Source: Vibrio owensii CAIM 1854 = LMG 25443
GTDB lineage: Bacteria; Pseudomonadota; Gammaproteobacteria; Enterobacterales; Vibrionaceae
DNA: 34,948 nt
NCBI RefSeq assembly: GCF_000817815.1
Contig: NZ_JPRD01000058.1
Coordinates: forward strand, 1-34,948
Direction: 5' to 3'
Shown here: piece after piece, positions 16,433 to 24,179 of the stretch
Layout: each line of letters starts with the position of its first letter
Numbering within the stretch: position 1 is the first letter of the stretch
Notes under the pieces: generated by a model
Database searches by the model: none
What the model saw: only the letters and a program-made list of their open reading frames with translations
Told to the model about the DNA's origin: nothing
Translations under genes and position numbers: made by a program

Positions 16433-18607
16433 TTACAGTTTCTCTAGTCGAGCGTAAGCAGTCACCAACCATTTGATGCCCTCACCGTTAAAGGCAATCT
16501 GTACGCGGCTTTGTGGACCACTGCCTTCGAAGTTGATGATGGTGCCTTCACCAAACTTAGGATGCATCACACGAGAACCTAGCGTAAAGCCAGTTTCATT
16601 GAAGCTCTCTTTCACCGCCGTTTGGCTAAATCGACCACTGCTTGCAGGACGGCTAACTTGCGCCTTCATGCGTACTTCATCTAGGCAAGTTTCTGGCAGT
16701 TCACGGATAAAGCGAGACGGTTTATGGTACTTATCCTGACCGTACAAACGGCGCATTTCAGCATAAGTGATGTACAGTTTCTGCATCGCACGGGTCATCC
16801 CTACGTAACACAGACGACGCTCTTCTTCCAAACGCCCTGCTTCTTCTGCCGACATTTGGCTTGGGAACATGCCTTCTTCCACACCGACCATAAACACTAA
16901 CGGGAACTCTAGACCTTTCGCACTGTGCAATGTCATGAGCTGAACCGCATCTTCAAACTCATCCGCTTGTCCTTCACCCGCTTCTAATGCTGCATGGGTA
17001 AGGAATGCCGTCAGCAGTGACATGTCTTCGGCTTCTTCTGGTTTCTCGAATTGGCGAGTTGCGGTCACCAATTCCTCCAAGTTCTCAATACGCGCCTTAG
17101 ACTTTTCACCTTTCTCTTGCTCGTACATAGCGAACAAGCCCGAGTATTTGATCACATGGTCAGTTTGGTGATGCAGCGGCATCTCAATGGTGTCGTCTTC
17201 TAGTGCCGTGACAAGCTCGATAAAACGGCTTAGAGCGCCAGCAGCACGACCAGCAAGCACCTTCTCATCCAACATCGCCACACTCGCTTCCCACATGGTG
17301 CAACCACGGTCACGAGCCGCAAAACGGATGGTTTCAAGCGTCTTATCACCCAAACCACGCGTTGGCGTATTCACCACACGTTCAAATGCCGCATCATCAT
17401 TACGGTTGGCAATCAGACGCATGTAGCTCAAGGCATCTTTGATTTCCTGACGTTCGAAGAATCGCATGCCGCCGTAGATACGGTAAGGCAGACCAGCTTG
17501 GATTAATGCTTCTTCAAGTACACGCGACTGGGCGTTGTTACGATAAAGCATTGCAGCATCATTCAGAGCTCCGCCCTTGTCTTGCCACTCTTTGATTTTG
17601 TTTACCGCAAAACGGGCTTCGTCTAGTTCGTTGTAAGCGCTGTAAACCGAGATAGGCTCACCGACAACGCCATCTGTCCAAAGCTCTTTCCCCATACGCT
17701 CGGTGTTATTCGCGATCAGAGCATTGGACGCTTCTAGAATGGTCTTGGTTGAACGGTAGTTTTGCTCAAGACGAATGGTATTCACGCTTGGGAATTCCAG
17801 CGTAAACTTCTCAATGTTCTCGACTTTTGCACCACGCCAGCCGTAAATCGACTGATCGTCATCACCTACGATCATCACGTGACACTCAGGACCCGCCATC
17901 ATACGTAGCCAAGCGTATTGGATGTTGTTGGTATCTTGGAACTCGTCCACCAAGATATGCTTAAAGCGTGCTTGGTAGTGTTCACGAACGAACTTGTTAT
18001 CACGCAGTAGCTCATGTGCGCGCAGCAAGATTTCCGCAAAATCGACTAAACCAGCACGATCACACGCTTCTTGGTAAGCGGTGTACAGCTGCAGATATGT
18101 CTTGGTCACTGGATCATGGTACGCATCAATGTGCGACGGGCGCAGACCTTCGTCTTTCTTGCCGTTAATCCACCATGCCACTTGGCGTGCTGGCCACTGC
18201 TTCTCATCGAGGTTTTGCGCTTTGATCAAACGCTTTAGTAGACGCTGTTGGTCGTCACTGTCGATGATTTGGAAATCTTCCGGTAGCTTGGCATCAAGAT
18301 AGTGCGCGCGCAGAATACGGTGACAAATGCCGTGGAAAGTACCATTCCACATACCGCCTGCACTGCCCATCATTAGCTCTTCGATACGTCCACGCATCTC
18401 TGCCGCCGCCTTATTGGTAAAGGTTACCGACATGATTGAGAACGGAGATGATTGCTCGACCGACATCAACCAAGCGATACGGTGAACAAGAACGCGTGTC
18501 TTACCACTCCCTGCACCAGCAAGGACGAGCAAGTTTTCTAGAGGCGCTGCAACGGCTTCACGTTGTTTGTCGTTCAAACCGTCGAGTAATAGAGATGGAT
18601 CCATCAT
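16433..18607 (-). CDS. uvrD: DNA helicase II (UvrD)
   Basis: UvrD is a 3'-5' superfamily 1 helicase of nucleotide excision repair and methyl-directed mismatch repair. The 724-residue product matches E. coli UvrD along its length. It has Walker A GAGSGKT (31-37), TFTNKAAAEMR, GDDDQSIYGWRGA, LEQNYRST, TLHSAKGLEFPLVF and YVGMTRA. The C-terminal tail ends with a Tudor-like segment (GSRVMHPKFGEGTI). Two consecutive ATG codons at the start are equally possible (18607 or 18604), and no strong ribosome site distinguishes them. I found no clear LexA box (CTG-N10-CAG type) in the upstream 280 bases, although the E. coli gene is SOS-controlled. Confidence 0.96.
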   Translation of the reverse strand: MMDPSLLLDGLNDKQREAVAAPLENLLVLAGAGSGKTRVLVHRIAWLMSVEQSSPFSIMSVTFTNKAAAEMRGRIEELMMGSAGGMWNGTFHGICHRILRAHYLDAKLPEDFQIIDSDDQQRLLKRLIKAQNLDEKQWPARQVAWWINGKKDEGLRPSHIDAYHDPVTKTYLQLYTAYQEACDRAGLVDFAEILLRAHELLRDNKFVREHYQARFKHILVDEFQDTNNIQYAWLRMMAGPECHVMIVGDDDQSIYGWRGAKVENIEKFTLEFPSVNTIRLEQNYRSTKTILEASNALIANNTERMGKELWTDGVVGEPISVYSAYNELDEARFAVNKIKEWQDKGGALNDAAMLYRNNAQSRVLEEALIQAGLPYRIYGGMRFFERQEIKDALSYMRLIANRNDDAAFERVVNTPTRGLGDKTLETIRFAARDRGCTMWEASVAMLDEKVLAGRAAGALSRFIELVTALEDDTIEMPLHHQTDHVIKYSGLFAMYEQEKGEKSKARIENLEELVTATRQFEKPEEAEDMSLLTAFLTHAALEAGEGQADEFEDAVQLMTLHSAKGLEFPLVFMVGVEEGMFPSQMSAEEAGRLEEERRLCYVGMTRAMQKLYITYAEMRRLYGQDKYHKPSRFIRELPETCLDEVRMKAQVSRPASSGRFSQTAVKESFNETGFTLGSRVMHPKFGEGTIINFEGSGPQSRVQIAFNGEGIKWLVTAYARLEKL

Positions 18608-18797
18608 GATGAGAGCTACTGGTTATTTATCCATAAAAATAGATTATAACCTAAACAACCTCTTCAGATTAGACAAAAATTCATAAAAAATTCGTCGTTT
18701 TTTTACTCTACACATCAATAAGTTATATAAATTACATTCTTTAAAACCATTTGTTTCGAAAATTTTTCTGAAAGTTTTTTAGCCAGTTTCCTATCTT

Positions 18798-18857
18798 TTA
18801 AGTTAAGCAAGTTGATAACAAAAACGCCAAAACAGGCGATTCATCTTGCCAACTTAA
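18798..18857 (+). promoter_or_regulatory. Structured leader upstream of the bufferin operon
   Basis: TTAAGTT (18798-18804) pairs with AACTTAA (18851-18857), and GCAAG (18807-18811) pairs with CTTGC (18845-18849). A smaller hairpin CGCC/GGCG (18825-18838) sits inside. The element ends 30 bases before the bufA start codon. It could be an mRNA leader with a regulatory role or an operator palindrome. It matches no riboswitch class I recognise. Confidence 0.4.
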
Positions 18858-18887
18858 AGTAAAGGAAATCATTCAGAGGAATTTATT

Positions 18888-19148
18888 ATGAAAAAGTCGA
18901 ATCTAGCTGTTACTGCTGCTGTTACTGGTCTTCTAGCTCTTGGTGGCACAATGCTAACTGCAGCTCCAGCTGTCGCTGCTGATAAAGAGAAGTGCTACGG
19001 CGTTTCTAAAGCAGGTAAAAACGACTGTGCAACGAAAAGCAGCTCATGTGCTGGTACTTCTAAAGAAGATAACCAAAAAGACGCATTCGTAGTCGTACCA
19101 AAAGGTCTATGTGACAAACTCGTTGGCGGTAGCACTTCTTCTTCATAA
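18888..19148 (+). CDS. bufA1: Bufferin-type RiPP metallophore precursor (DUF2282, BufA1-like)
   Basis: The 86-residue product has a long signal peptide (about residues 1-30, ending APAVAA). A hydrophilic mature part of about 55 residues follows, with Cys36, Cys47, Cys54 and Cys75 in the pattern KCYGVSKAGKNDC, SSSCAGTSK and PKGLC. This is the DUF2282 pattern. In the bufferin system such precursors are modified on cysteines by a DUF692/MNIO enzyme, exported to the periplasm and bind copper or related metals. The enzyme and partner genes follow directly, which supports this role. The ATG has an AGAGGA site seven bases upstream. A possible structured leader precedes it. The modified residues and the bound metal are inferred, not visible. 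Confidence 0.87.
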   Translation: MKKSNLAVTAAVTGLLALGGTMLTAAPAVAADKEKCYGVSKAGKNDCATKSSSCAGTSKEDNQKDAFVVVPKGLCDKLVGGSTSSS

Positions 19149-19226
19149 TTTTTTATCGCTAGCTACTGCAAGGATGCGTTGACGCTCAACCAGCGCATCC
19201 TTCTCCTCCCGCCCGCTTTAAAAAGG

Positions 19227-19242
19227 AGTTTCACGTGAAACA
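19227..19242. promoter_or_regulatory. Near-perfect parS-like palindrome over the bufB start
   Basis: AGTTTCACGTGAAACA matches the parS consensus TGTTTCACGTGAAACA at 15 of 16 bases, with the inner 14-bp palindrome intact. It contains the GTG start codon of the DUF692 gene and overlaps its Shine-Dalgarno sequence. Confidence 0.55.
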
Positions 19243-20107
19243 CCACACCTTCCACGACCTTGTTGGAGTTGGATTAAGAACCCCTCACCTCGATTACTTT
19301 AGCCAAAACAAACCCGAGTTATCTTGGTTAGAAATCCACAGTGAAAACTATTTTCAACCCAACGCTGCAGAGCGCAATCAATTACAAGCGTTACGCGAGC
19401 AGTATCAAATTAGCTGCCACGGCATTGGTCTGTCACTAGGTTCGGTGGAACGTGTGAATCAAAAGCACCTTGCTCAACTTAAAGCGCTGATTCACTCAAT
19501 CGACCCGATTCTTGTTTCTGACCATTTGAGTTGGAGTGAAAACGGCGGTCACTACTTTAATGACCTGCTTCCACTTCCGTATACGGAAGAAGCGCTCAAA
19601 GTGTTCACTCGTAACGTGAATGAAGTGCAGGATTATTTGCAGCGCGAGATCTTGATAGAGAACCCATCTAGTTATGTGAAGTTTCAACATTCGACCATCA
19701 GCGAATGGGAGTTTCTTACCGAAGTGCAAAGGCGCACTGACTGTCGTTTATTGCTCGATTTAAACAATGTTTATGTCTCGGCGTTCAACCACGGTTTTGA
19801 TTGCGACACATACCTAGATGCAATTCCAGCCGACAAAGTGGATGAAATTCACTTGGCAGGTTTTACCATCAAGCAACTCGACAAAGGTGAGATTTGGATT
19901 GATACCCATAGCCGCCCAGTTAGTGATGAAGTTTGGCAGCTGTTCGCGCAGTGGACCAAAAAACACGGTCCACGCCATGCGCTGATTGAATGGGACTTGG
20001 ATATCCCTGCGCCAGAAGTCTTGCTCGGAGAAGCGCAGAAAGCATCGCAACTGTTATTACAGGGCACACTCCCAAGTGAACAAAGCGAACCAAGGAAGGC
20101 ATCATGA
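19235..20107 (+). CDS. bufB1: DUF692 / MNIO-family RiPP-modifying enzyme (BufB-like)
   Basis: MNIO enzymes hold two or three iron ions in a TIM-barrel and oxidatively modify cysteines of a partner peptide; MbnB and HvfB are relatives. The 290-residue protein shows the family landmarks: GVGLR (11-15), EIHSENY (33-39), CHGIGLSLG (61-69), DHLSW (96-100), IENPSSY (141-147), LLLDLNNVYV (172-181), EIHLAGF (204-210), DTHSRPV (223-229) and LIEWD (250-254). Candidate metal ligands among these are the His, Asp, Glu and Asn residues. The GTG start at 19235 has an AAGGAG site, and no ATG fits. The stop codon overlaps the next ATG by four bases, so translation is coupled. Its natural substrate is presumably the precursor encoded 86 bases upstream. 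Confidence 0.92.
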   Translation: MKHHTFHDLVGVGLRTPHLDYFSQNKPELSWLEIHSENYFQPNAAERNQLQALREQYQISCHGIGLSLGSVERVNQKHLAQLKALIHSIDPILVSDHLSWSENGGHYFNDLLPLPYTEEALKVFTRNVNEVQDYLQREILIENPSSYVKFQHSTISEWEFLTEVQRRTDCRLLLDLNNVYVSAFNHGFDCDTYLDAIPADKVDEIHLAGFTIKQLDKGEIWIDTHSRPVSDEVWQLFAQWTKKHGPRHALIEWDLDIPAPEVLLGEAQKASQLLLQGTLPSEQSEPRKAS

Positions 20108-20862
20108 ATCTAGCCACCTTACAAAGCCAGTTTGCTAAAGCCCTACACTATCAAGCACTCGGTGAAGATTGCGATATTGCCAGTGATGAGTTTACCGCTG
20201 ATGAACGCATGCAGATTTACCGCAATAACTTTATCGTCAGTTTAAGCGAAGTGTTATCCGCGACCTATCCGATGATTGAAGCGCTGCTAGGTGAAGAATG
20301 CTTTGAACAGATGGCTCGCCAACATGTTCTCACTTATCCATTAGAAGAAGGAAATGTGGTGCATTATGGCGAAGGCTTTCAAGACACCATCATGCAATTC
20401 AGTCAGGTGATCGCACAAGCACCTTACAGCCCTGAAGTCGCGCGCTTCGAGTGGCATATCGACCTCGCTCGTCAAGCACAGTATGAACAACCCAATGCGG
20501 CAGAATTAAAACCGCTTGCGTTACTTGGCGAAGTGAGTGAGGAGGAGCAACCCGCTTTGGTTTTGCACCTTAAACAAGGCTGCCGAAGCTTTGACTCCAG
20601 CTACGCAGTATTTGATTTGTTCAGCGCGATTCAAACTGGCCAATTCGAACAACTTAATATCAACCAATTACAGCAAGGTGTCATCTCGATTCAAGCCAAT
20701 GGAGAAGCCTTGTGTCACGCACTCGATGCCGATGTGTTCCAACTGCTGCAATGTTTAGAGCAGAAACTGAGTTTGAGCGAAATACCTGAAGTTTTACTCG
20801 CTCATCTCAATAGCATCATGGCACTCGATCTCGTTGACGGCTTTACATTGAAATCAATCTAA
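20104..20862 (+). CDS. bufC1: DUF2063 partner protein of the MNIO enzyme (BufC-like)
   Basis: This 252-residue protein has the DUF2063 N-terminal helical domain, with LATLQSQFAKAL (3-14), ERMQIYRNNFIVSLSEVL and PMIEALLGEECFEQMARQHV up to about residue 82. The C-terminal half is less conserved. In characterised MNIO systems the DUF2063 protein (HvfC, BufC) binds the precursor peptide and is needed for modification. The name 'putative DNA-binding domain' in older annotations is therefore probably misleading. The start overlaps the bufB stop codon (ATGA). It has no signal peptide, so it should act in the cytoplasm with the enzyme. I see no missing segment. Confidence 0.88.
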   Translation: MNLATLQSQFAKALHYQALGEDCDIASDEFTADERMQIYRNNFIVSLSEVLSATYPMIEALLGEECFEQMARQHVLTYPLEEGNVVHYGEGFQDTIMQFSQVIAQAPYSPEVARFEWHIDLARQAQYEQPNAAELKPLALLGEVSEEEQPALVLHLKQGCRSFDSSYAVFDLFSAIQTGQFEQLNINQLQQGVISIQANGEALCHALDADVFQLLQCLEQKLSLSEIPEVLLAHLNSIMALDLVDGFTLKSI

Positions 20863-20872
20863 GGAGCACTCT

Positions 20873-21328
20873 ATGACGGATACGGTTAAAAACTTAGTGA
20901 ATCGGTACGACGATTTAATCAGTACCCTACAAGCTGGCTTTGTCCCTTTACTACTTCTCTTTTGTCGCTTGTGGGTAGCGTGGGTGTTCTTCAATTCAGG
21001 GCTAATCAAAATCTCGTCTTGGGATAGCACACTGTATTTATTTGAGCTGGAATACCAAGTGCCAATACTGCCATGGGAATTGGCGGCTTACTTAGGTACG
21101 GCTGCAGAATTGGTTCTACCGGTGTTCTTGGCACTAGGATTGATTACCCGTCCGATGGCTGCGATTCTGTTTGTGTTCAACATTATCGCCGTGGTCTCTT
21201 ACCCGCTGTTGTGGGAGAAAGGTTTCTATGATCACCAACTTTGGGGATTGATGATTCTTGTAGTGATTGTATGGGGACCAGGACCATTATCCCTCGACCA
21301 CATACTGAAGAAGAAAATCACTCACTAA
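20873..21328 (+). CDS. DoxX-family membrane protein of the bufferin operon
   Basis: This 151-residue protein has four hydrophobic segments (about 25-45, 67-87, 91-110 and 120-138) and the DoxX-type features FNSGLIKISSW and GTAAELVLPVFLALGL. DoxX proteins often end bufferin/MNIO operons, where their function is not settled. A role in redox balance or membrane support of metal stress is possible. A strong AAGGAG ribosome site lies ten bases after bufC, so it is clearly in the operon. A bidirectional terminator follows immediately. Confidence 0.87.
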   Translation: MTDTVKNLVNRYDDLISTLQAGFVPLLLLFCRLWVAWVFFNSGLIKISSWDSTLYLFELEYQVPILPWELAAYLGTAAELVLPVFLALGLITRPMAAILFVFNIIAVVSYPLLWEKGFYDHQLWGLMILVVIVWGPGPLSLDHILKKKITH

Positions 21329-21359
21329 AAAAAATCCCCGCATCATGCGGGGATTTTTT
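21327..21359. terminator. Bidirectional terminator between doxX and the H-NS-like gene
   Basis: ATCCCCGCA and TGCGGGGAT form a 9-bp stem, with an A run on the left and a T run on the right. It can stop both the bufferin operon and the converging minus-strand gene. Confidence 0.9.
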
Positions 21360-21360
21360 A

Positions 21361-21642
21361 TTATTTGTTCAAGTAAGCCAGTAGCTCTTCAGCTGAGATA
21401 CCTTGTTTCGCGAGGTCTTTTGCCATCTGCTCTACTTGCTCGCCTTTACGTGATTCAATCACTTGCTGAAATTGATACACAAGATCACGTAATACCGGCA
21501 CTGGAACTTGTTTTGCCGCGCTACGAATGCGCTCAGAGCTTTGGTTACCTAATTCGTTAAGCAACTTACCAAACATCACCTTTTCTGGTGACTCTTCCAT
21601 TTGCTCTAGGATACGAGCCATTTCATACGTGGTTAACGACAT
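21361..21642 (-). CDS. Small protein resembling the H-NS oligomerisation domain
   Basis: I cannot name this 93-residue protein. It is charged and almost wholly helical. Its end (QVEQMAKDLAKQGISAEELLAYLNK) resembles the end of the H-NS N-terminal dimerisation region, where H-NS proteins read like 'IAKDGIDVEALVAAL'. The protein then stops, without the C-terminal DNA-binding domain. It could bind and modulate H-NS, as short H-NS-like proteins do in enterobacteria, or be an unrelated coiled-coil protein. The ATG at 21642 was chosen over upstream in-frame codons because the earlier residues look non-coding. The ribosome site GGAA is distant. It converges on the bufferin operon. Confidence 0.7.
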   Translation of the reverse strand: MSLTTYEMARILEQMEESPEKVMFGKLLNELGNQSSERIRSAAKQVPVPVLRDLVYQFQQVIESRKGEQVEQMAKDLAKQGISAEELLAYLNK

Positions 21643-21733
21643 TACTTTATGAGTTCCGTTATGGTGTCGAGAAAAGTTTGAACGACAAATATACACGCGT
21701 TAGGTACATTGGAAAATACTAAATTACCGAGTT

Positions 21734-22927
21734 TTACGCATTCGCCAATTTCGCATGCCAGTTCTTACCTGCTTTGCTAAACAGAATCACCAAAGCTGGA
21801 AGCAATACCCACATATGAATCGCAATCAGAGTTTGTGGATCCAGTGATAAACGCTGTAGCGTACCCACCAACAAACCAGAGCCACTCATTTGGAACAAAC
21901 CAAGTAGTGCAGCCGCAGTACCCGCTTTATCACCAAACGGTTCTAACGCTTTACCAGCTGCCGCGCCAAGAATCCAAGCGAAGCCAACCGATGAGATAAA
22001 GATTGGCAGCATGAAAGACAGTGCCGTATTGTGCTCTTTCATCACCATCATGATCACACCAGAAATAGCCAGTAAGCTGATACCAACCACAAGCGAGTTG
22101 TGTGTACCCCAACGATCCATGAACTTAGGTGCAAGCATACAAGCGGCAATGTTGAACGCTGCATTCAGACCAAACCAGAAGGTGAATTCATTCATCGACA
22201 AGCCCATGCCTGTCATTAGAACGCCAGGAGCTGAAGTCACGTAAGCAAGAATAACTGCCATCGCCATCAAACACAGTGAAGCGTGGAAGATGAATGATGG
22301 TGTGCTCAATACTGCCCAGTAGCGGCTCAGTTTAAATACCGCCTGCTTTTCAGTTGCAGGGTTGGTTTCCTTCATTCCAAGGAACATCATCGCTCCTGCA
22401 ATCACAGCGAAACCGGCCATAAAGCTGAAGTTTGCACGCCAATCAAATTGTTGGGTTAACCAACTACCAAGAATCGGTGCCAGTGCCGGGATAAAGCAGA
22501 TCGCACCGTTGAGGTAGCTGATCATTTTGCCGCTTTTTTCCGGACCAAAGATATCGCGAACTGTTGCAAAGGCTGCTACAGATGTTGCACATGCACCTAA
22601 GCCTTGTAGCAAGCGAGCCGCCAACATCCACTCAATATTTTGAGCACTCCACGCCAATAAAGCGCTCAATGCGTAGATGGTGATGCCTCCCAATGCAACA
22701 GTTCGACGTCCGAGTTTATCTGCCAAGGGACCAGCGAATAGCTGACCAACACCCATAGCAAATAGGAACCAAGTGATGGTGTCTTGTGCCAATGCATTTT
22801 CTACCTGAAAAGTGGACGCGATAAGAGGCAAAGCAGGTAGATAGATATCAATCGCAAGCGGACTGAACAGAACTAACATGGTCAACAGCGCCATCTGTTT
22901 TTTGCTATTTGTAATATGGCTAGACAC
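21734..22927 (-). CDS. Bcr/CflA-family multidrug exporter (MFS)
   Basis: This 397-residue inner-membrane protein has about 12 hydrophobic helices and the Bcr/CflA signatures SPLAIDIYLPALP (helix 1), the MFS loop GPLADKLGRR and RLLQGLGACATSVAAFATVRDIF. Members expel drugs such as bicyclomycin, chloramphenicol or sulfonamides; the true substrate is unknown. The GTG at 22927 was chosen because TTTGGAGTG gives a ribosome site six bases upstream. A TTG seven codons earlier would begin upstream of that site. It is divergent from a LysR-type gene, which probably controls it. No convincing terminator was seen behind it. Confidence 0.88.
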   Translation of the reverse strand: MSSHITNSKKQMALLTMLVLFSPLAIDIYLPALPLIASTFQVENALAQDTITWFLFAMGVGQLFAGPLADKLGRRTVALGGITIYALSALLAWSAQNIEWMLAARLLQGLGACATSVAAFATVRDIFGPEKSGKMISYLNGAICFIPALAPILGSWLTQQFDWRANFSFMAGFAVIAGAMMFLGMKETNPATEKQAVFKLSRYWAVLSTPSFIFHASLCLMAMAVILAYVTSAPGVLMTGMGLSMNEFTFWFGLNAAFNIAACMLAPKFMDRWGTHNSLVVGISLLAISGVIMMVMKEHNTALSFMLPIFISSVGFAWILGAAAGKALEPFGDKAGTAAALLGLFQMSGSGLLVGTLQRLSLDPQTLIAIHMWVLLPALVILFSKAGKNWHAKLANA

Positions 22928-23034
22928 AAAACACTCCAAATTGAACAAGAACTTTTGAGCAAAGCTTAATCATCTGATGATATGAATGGAAATGATGTAT
23001 ACTCATGACCATTATTCCAATAGGGAAAATCACT

Positions 23035-23976
23035 GTGAACGTAGAGAAACTGGCACGCATCGACCTCAATTTGCTGGTCTGTTTTAAAGTGCTGATTGAA
23101 GAGTTGAATGTTACCCGAGCCGCCCACCGACTGTGCTTGAGTCAGTCTGCTGTGAGTAAGTCCTTAGCGAAATTACGTACCCAATTTGATGATCCCCTAT
23201 TCACTCGAAATTCACACGGATTGACGCCAACACCGCGCGCATTGTTCCTTAAACCGAAACTGGATCTGTTGATAAACCAACTTGAGGTACTGACTCAACC
23301 CGAAGAGTTCTCGCCACAAAGCAGTGAGTACCGTTTTCAAATCGCAGCGGTAGAGAGTGTCTACCCGCTCATTCTGCCTCACTTCTTACCGGCGATTTTC
23401 CAACAAGCGCCAGGTGTGACCATCAGCACCCACTCTTGGTCGGAACAAACGTTCAAGATGATTCAACGCGGTGAAATCGATTTAGGCATGACAGGTCGAG
23501 ATATCGACATCAACGATGCCAAGCTGACTATGCTGCCGCCAGATGACATTTGTGAGCAGGAAATCTATCGTGACCACCAAATGTGTATCGTACGTAAAGA
23601 CCACCCGGCTTTGCGTGGTAATTGGAACTTAGAAGCTTATTTAGCCCTGCGCCATGTTCAGGTGCGTTGTGATGGCAACGACCGTTGGTTACTCGACTAT
23701 CGTCTAGCCGACATTGGTCGTGAACGTGATATCGCAGTCACCGTCCCGGACTTTAACAGTGCCGCCAGTTTGTGTTCTTACACTGATTTTGTGTTTACCG
23801 CGCCAAGCCACTTTGTGAAGCTGGCTGCCAAACAACACGACATGGCATTACTACCGCTGCCACTCGAATTCCCGCCAATGGCTTACACTTTGTTCTGGCA
23901 CCGAGACAGAGAAAATGACCCGGCTTTAACTTGGCTACGTACCATGATCACGCAAAAAACCGATCATCTTAGATAA
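23035..23976 (+). CDS. LysR-family transcriptional regulator
   Basis: This 313-residue regulator starts with a winged helix-turn-helix (ARIDLNLLVCFKVLIEELNVTRAAHRLCLSQSAVSKSLAKLR pattern, about 6-48). A periplasmic-binding-like effector domain runs from about residue 95 onward. Its effector is unknown. The GTG at 23035 is favoured because AGGGA lies eight bases upstream and the product begins right at the family domain. An ATG at 23005 would add ten residues, but it has no ribosome site and sits just after a -10-like TATACT. It is divergent from the Bcr/CflA exporter gene, so it is probably its regulator. Confidence 0.9.
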   Translation: MNVEKLARIDLNLLVCFKVLIEELNVTRAAHRLCLSQSAVSKSLAKLRTQFDDPLFTRNSHGLTPTPRALFLKPKLDLLINQLEVLTQPEEFSPQSSEYRFQIAAVESVYPLILPHFLPAIFQQAPGVTISTHSWSEQTFKMIQRGEIDLGMTGRDIDINDAKLTMLPPDDICEQEIYRDHQMCIVRKDHPALRGNWNLEAYLALRHVQVRCDGNDRWLLDYRLADIGRERDIAVTVPDFNSAASLCSYTDFVFTAPSHFVKLAAKQHDMALLPLPLEFPPMAYTLFWHRDRENDPALTWLRTMITQKTDHLR

Positions 23977-24010
23977 AAATCCCGGACGCGATTTGCGCTC
24001 TTACGGTAAA

Positions 24011-24166
24011 ATGAGTAGCTTAACAGTCGATAGTCCTTTTTGGCTCATCTATGGCCTGTTGTACTCCGACTCTATTGAAGTGATTGCGAACCTCAATGGA
24101 ATCGTAAACTGCATGAAGCAGATGGAAACAGCTCCCACACCTGAGCATGAAGGAGCGGTAATTTGA
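24011..24166 (+). CDS. Micro-ORF resembling half of a SemiSWEET/PQ-loop protein
   Basis: This 51-codon frame encodes a hydrophobic stretch FWLIYGLLYSDSIEVIANL (about residues 10-28). It looks like the final part of SemiSWEET/MtN3 transporters, which typically read WLIYGLL...PIIIAN. A complete SemiSWEET has about 85 residues and three helices. This frame has room for one or two and lacks the usual first helix with its PQ motif. The ATG has no convincing ribosome site. It ends 14 bases before the aminopeptidase gene. It may be a decayed remnant, or a small translated leader. Coding status is uncertain. Confidence 0.4.
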   Translation: MSSLTVDSPFWLIYGLLYSDSIEVIANLNGIVNCMKQMETAPTPEHEGAVI

Positions 24167-24179
24167 AGGAATAACACAG

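Noticed and set aside
18608..18700. LexA/SOS box upstream of uvrD.
   Set aside because: CTGGTTATTTATCCAT is too far from CTGT-N8-ACAG, especially at the right half.
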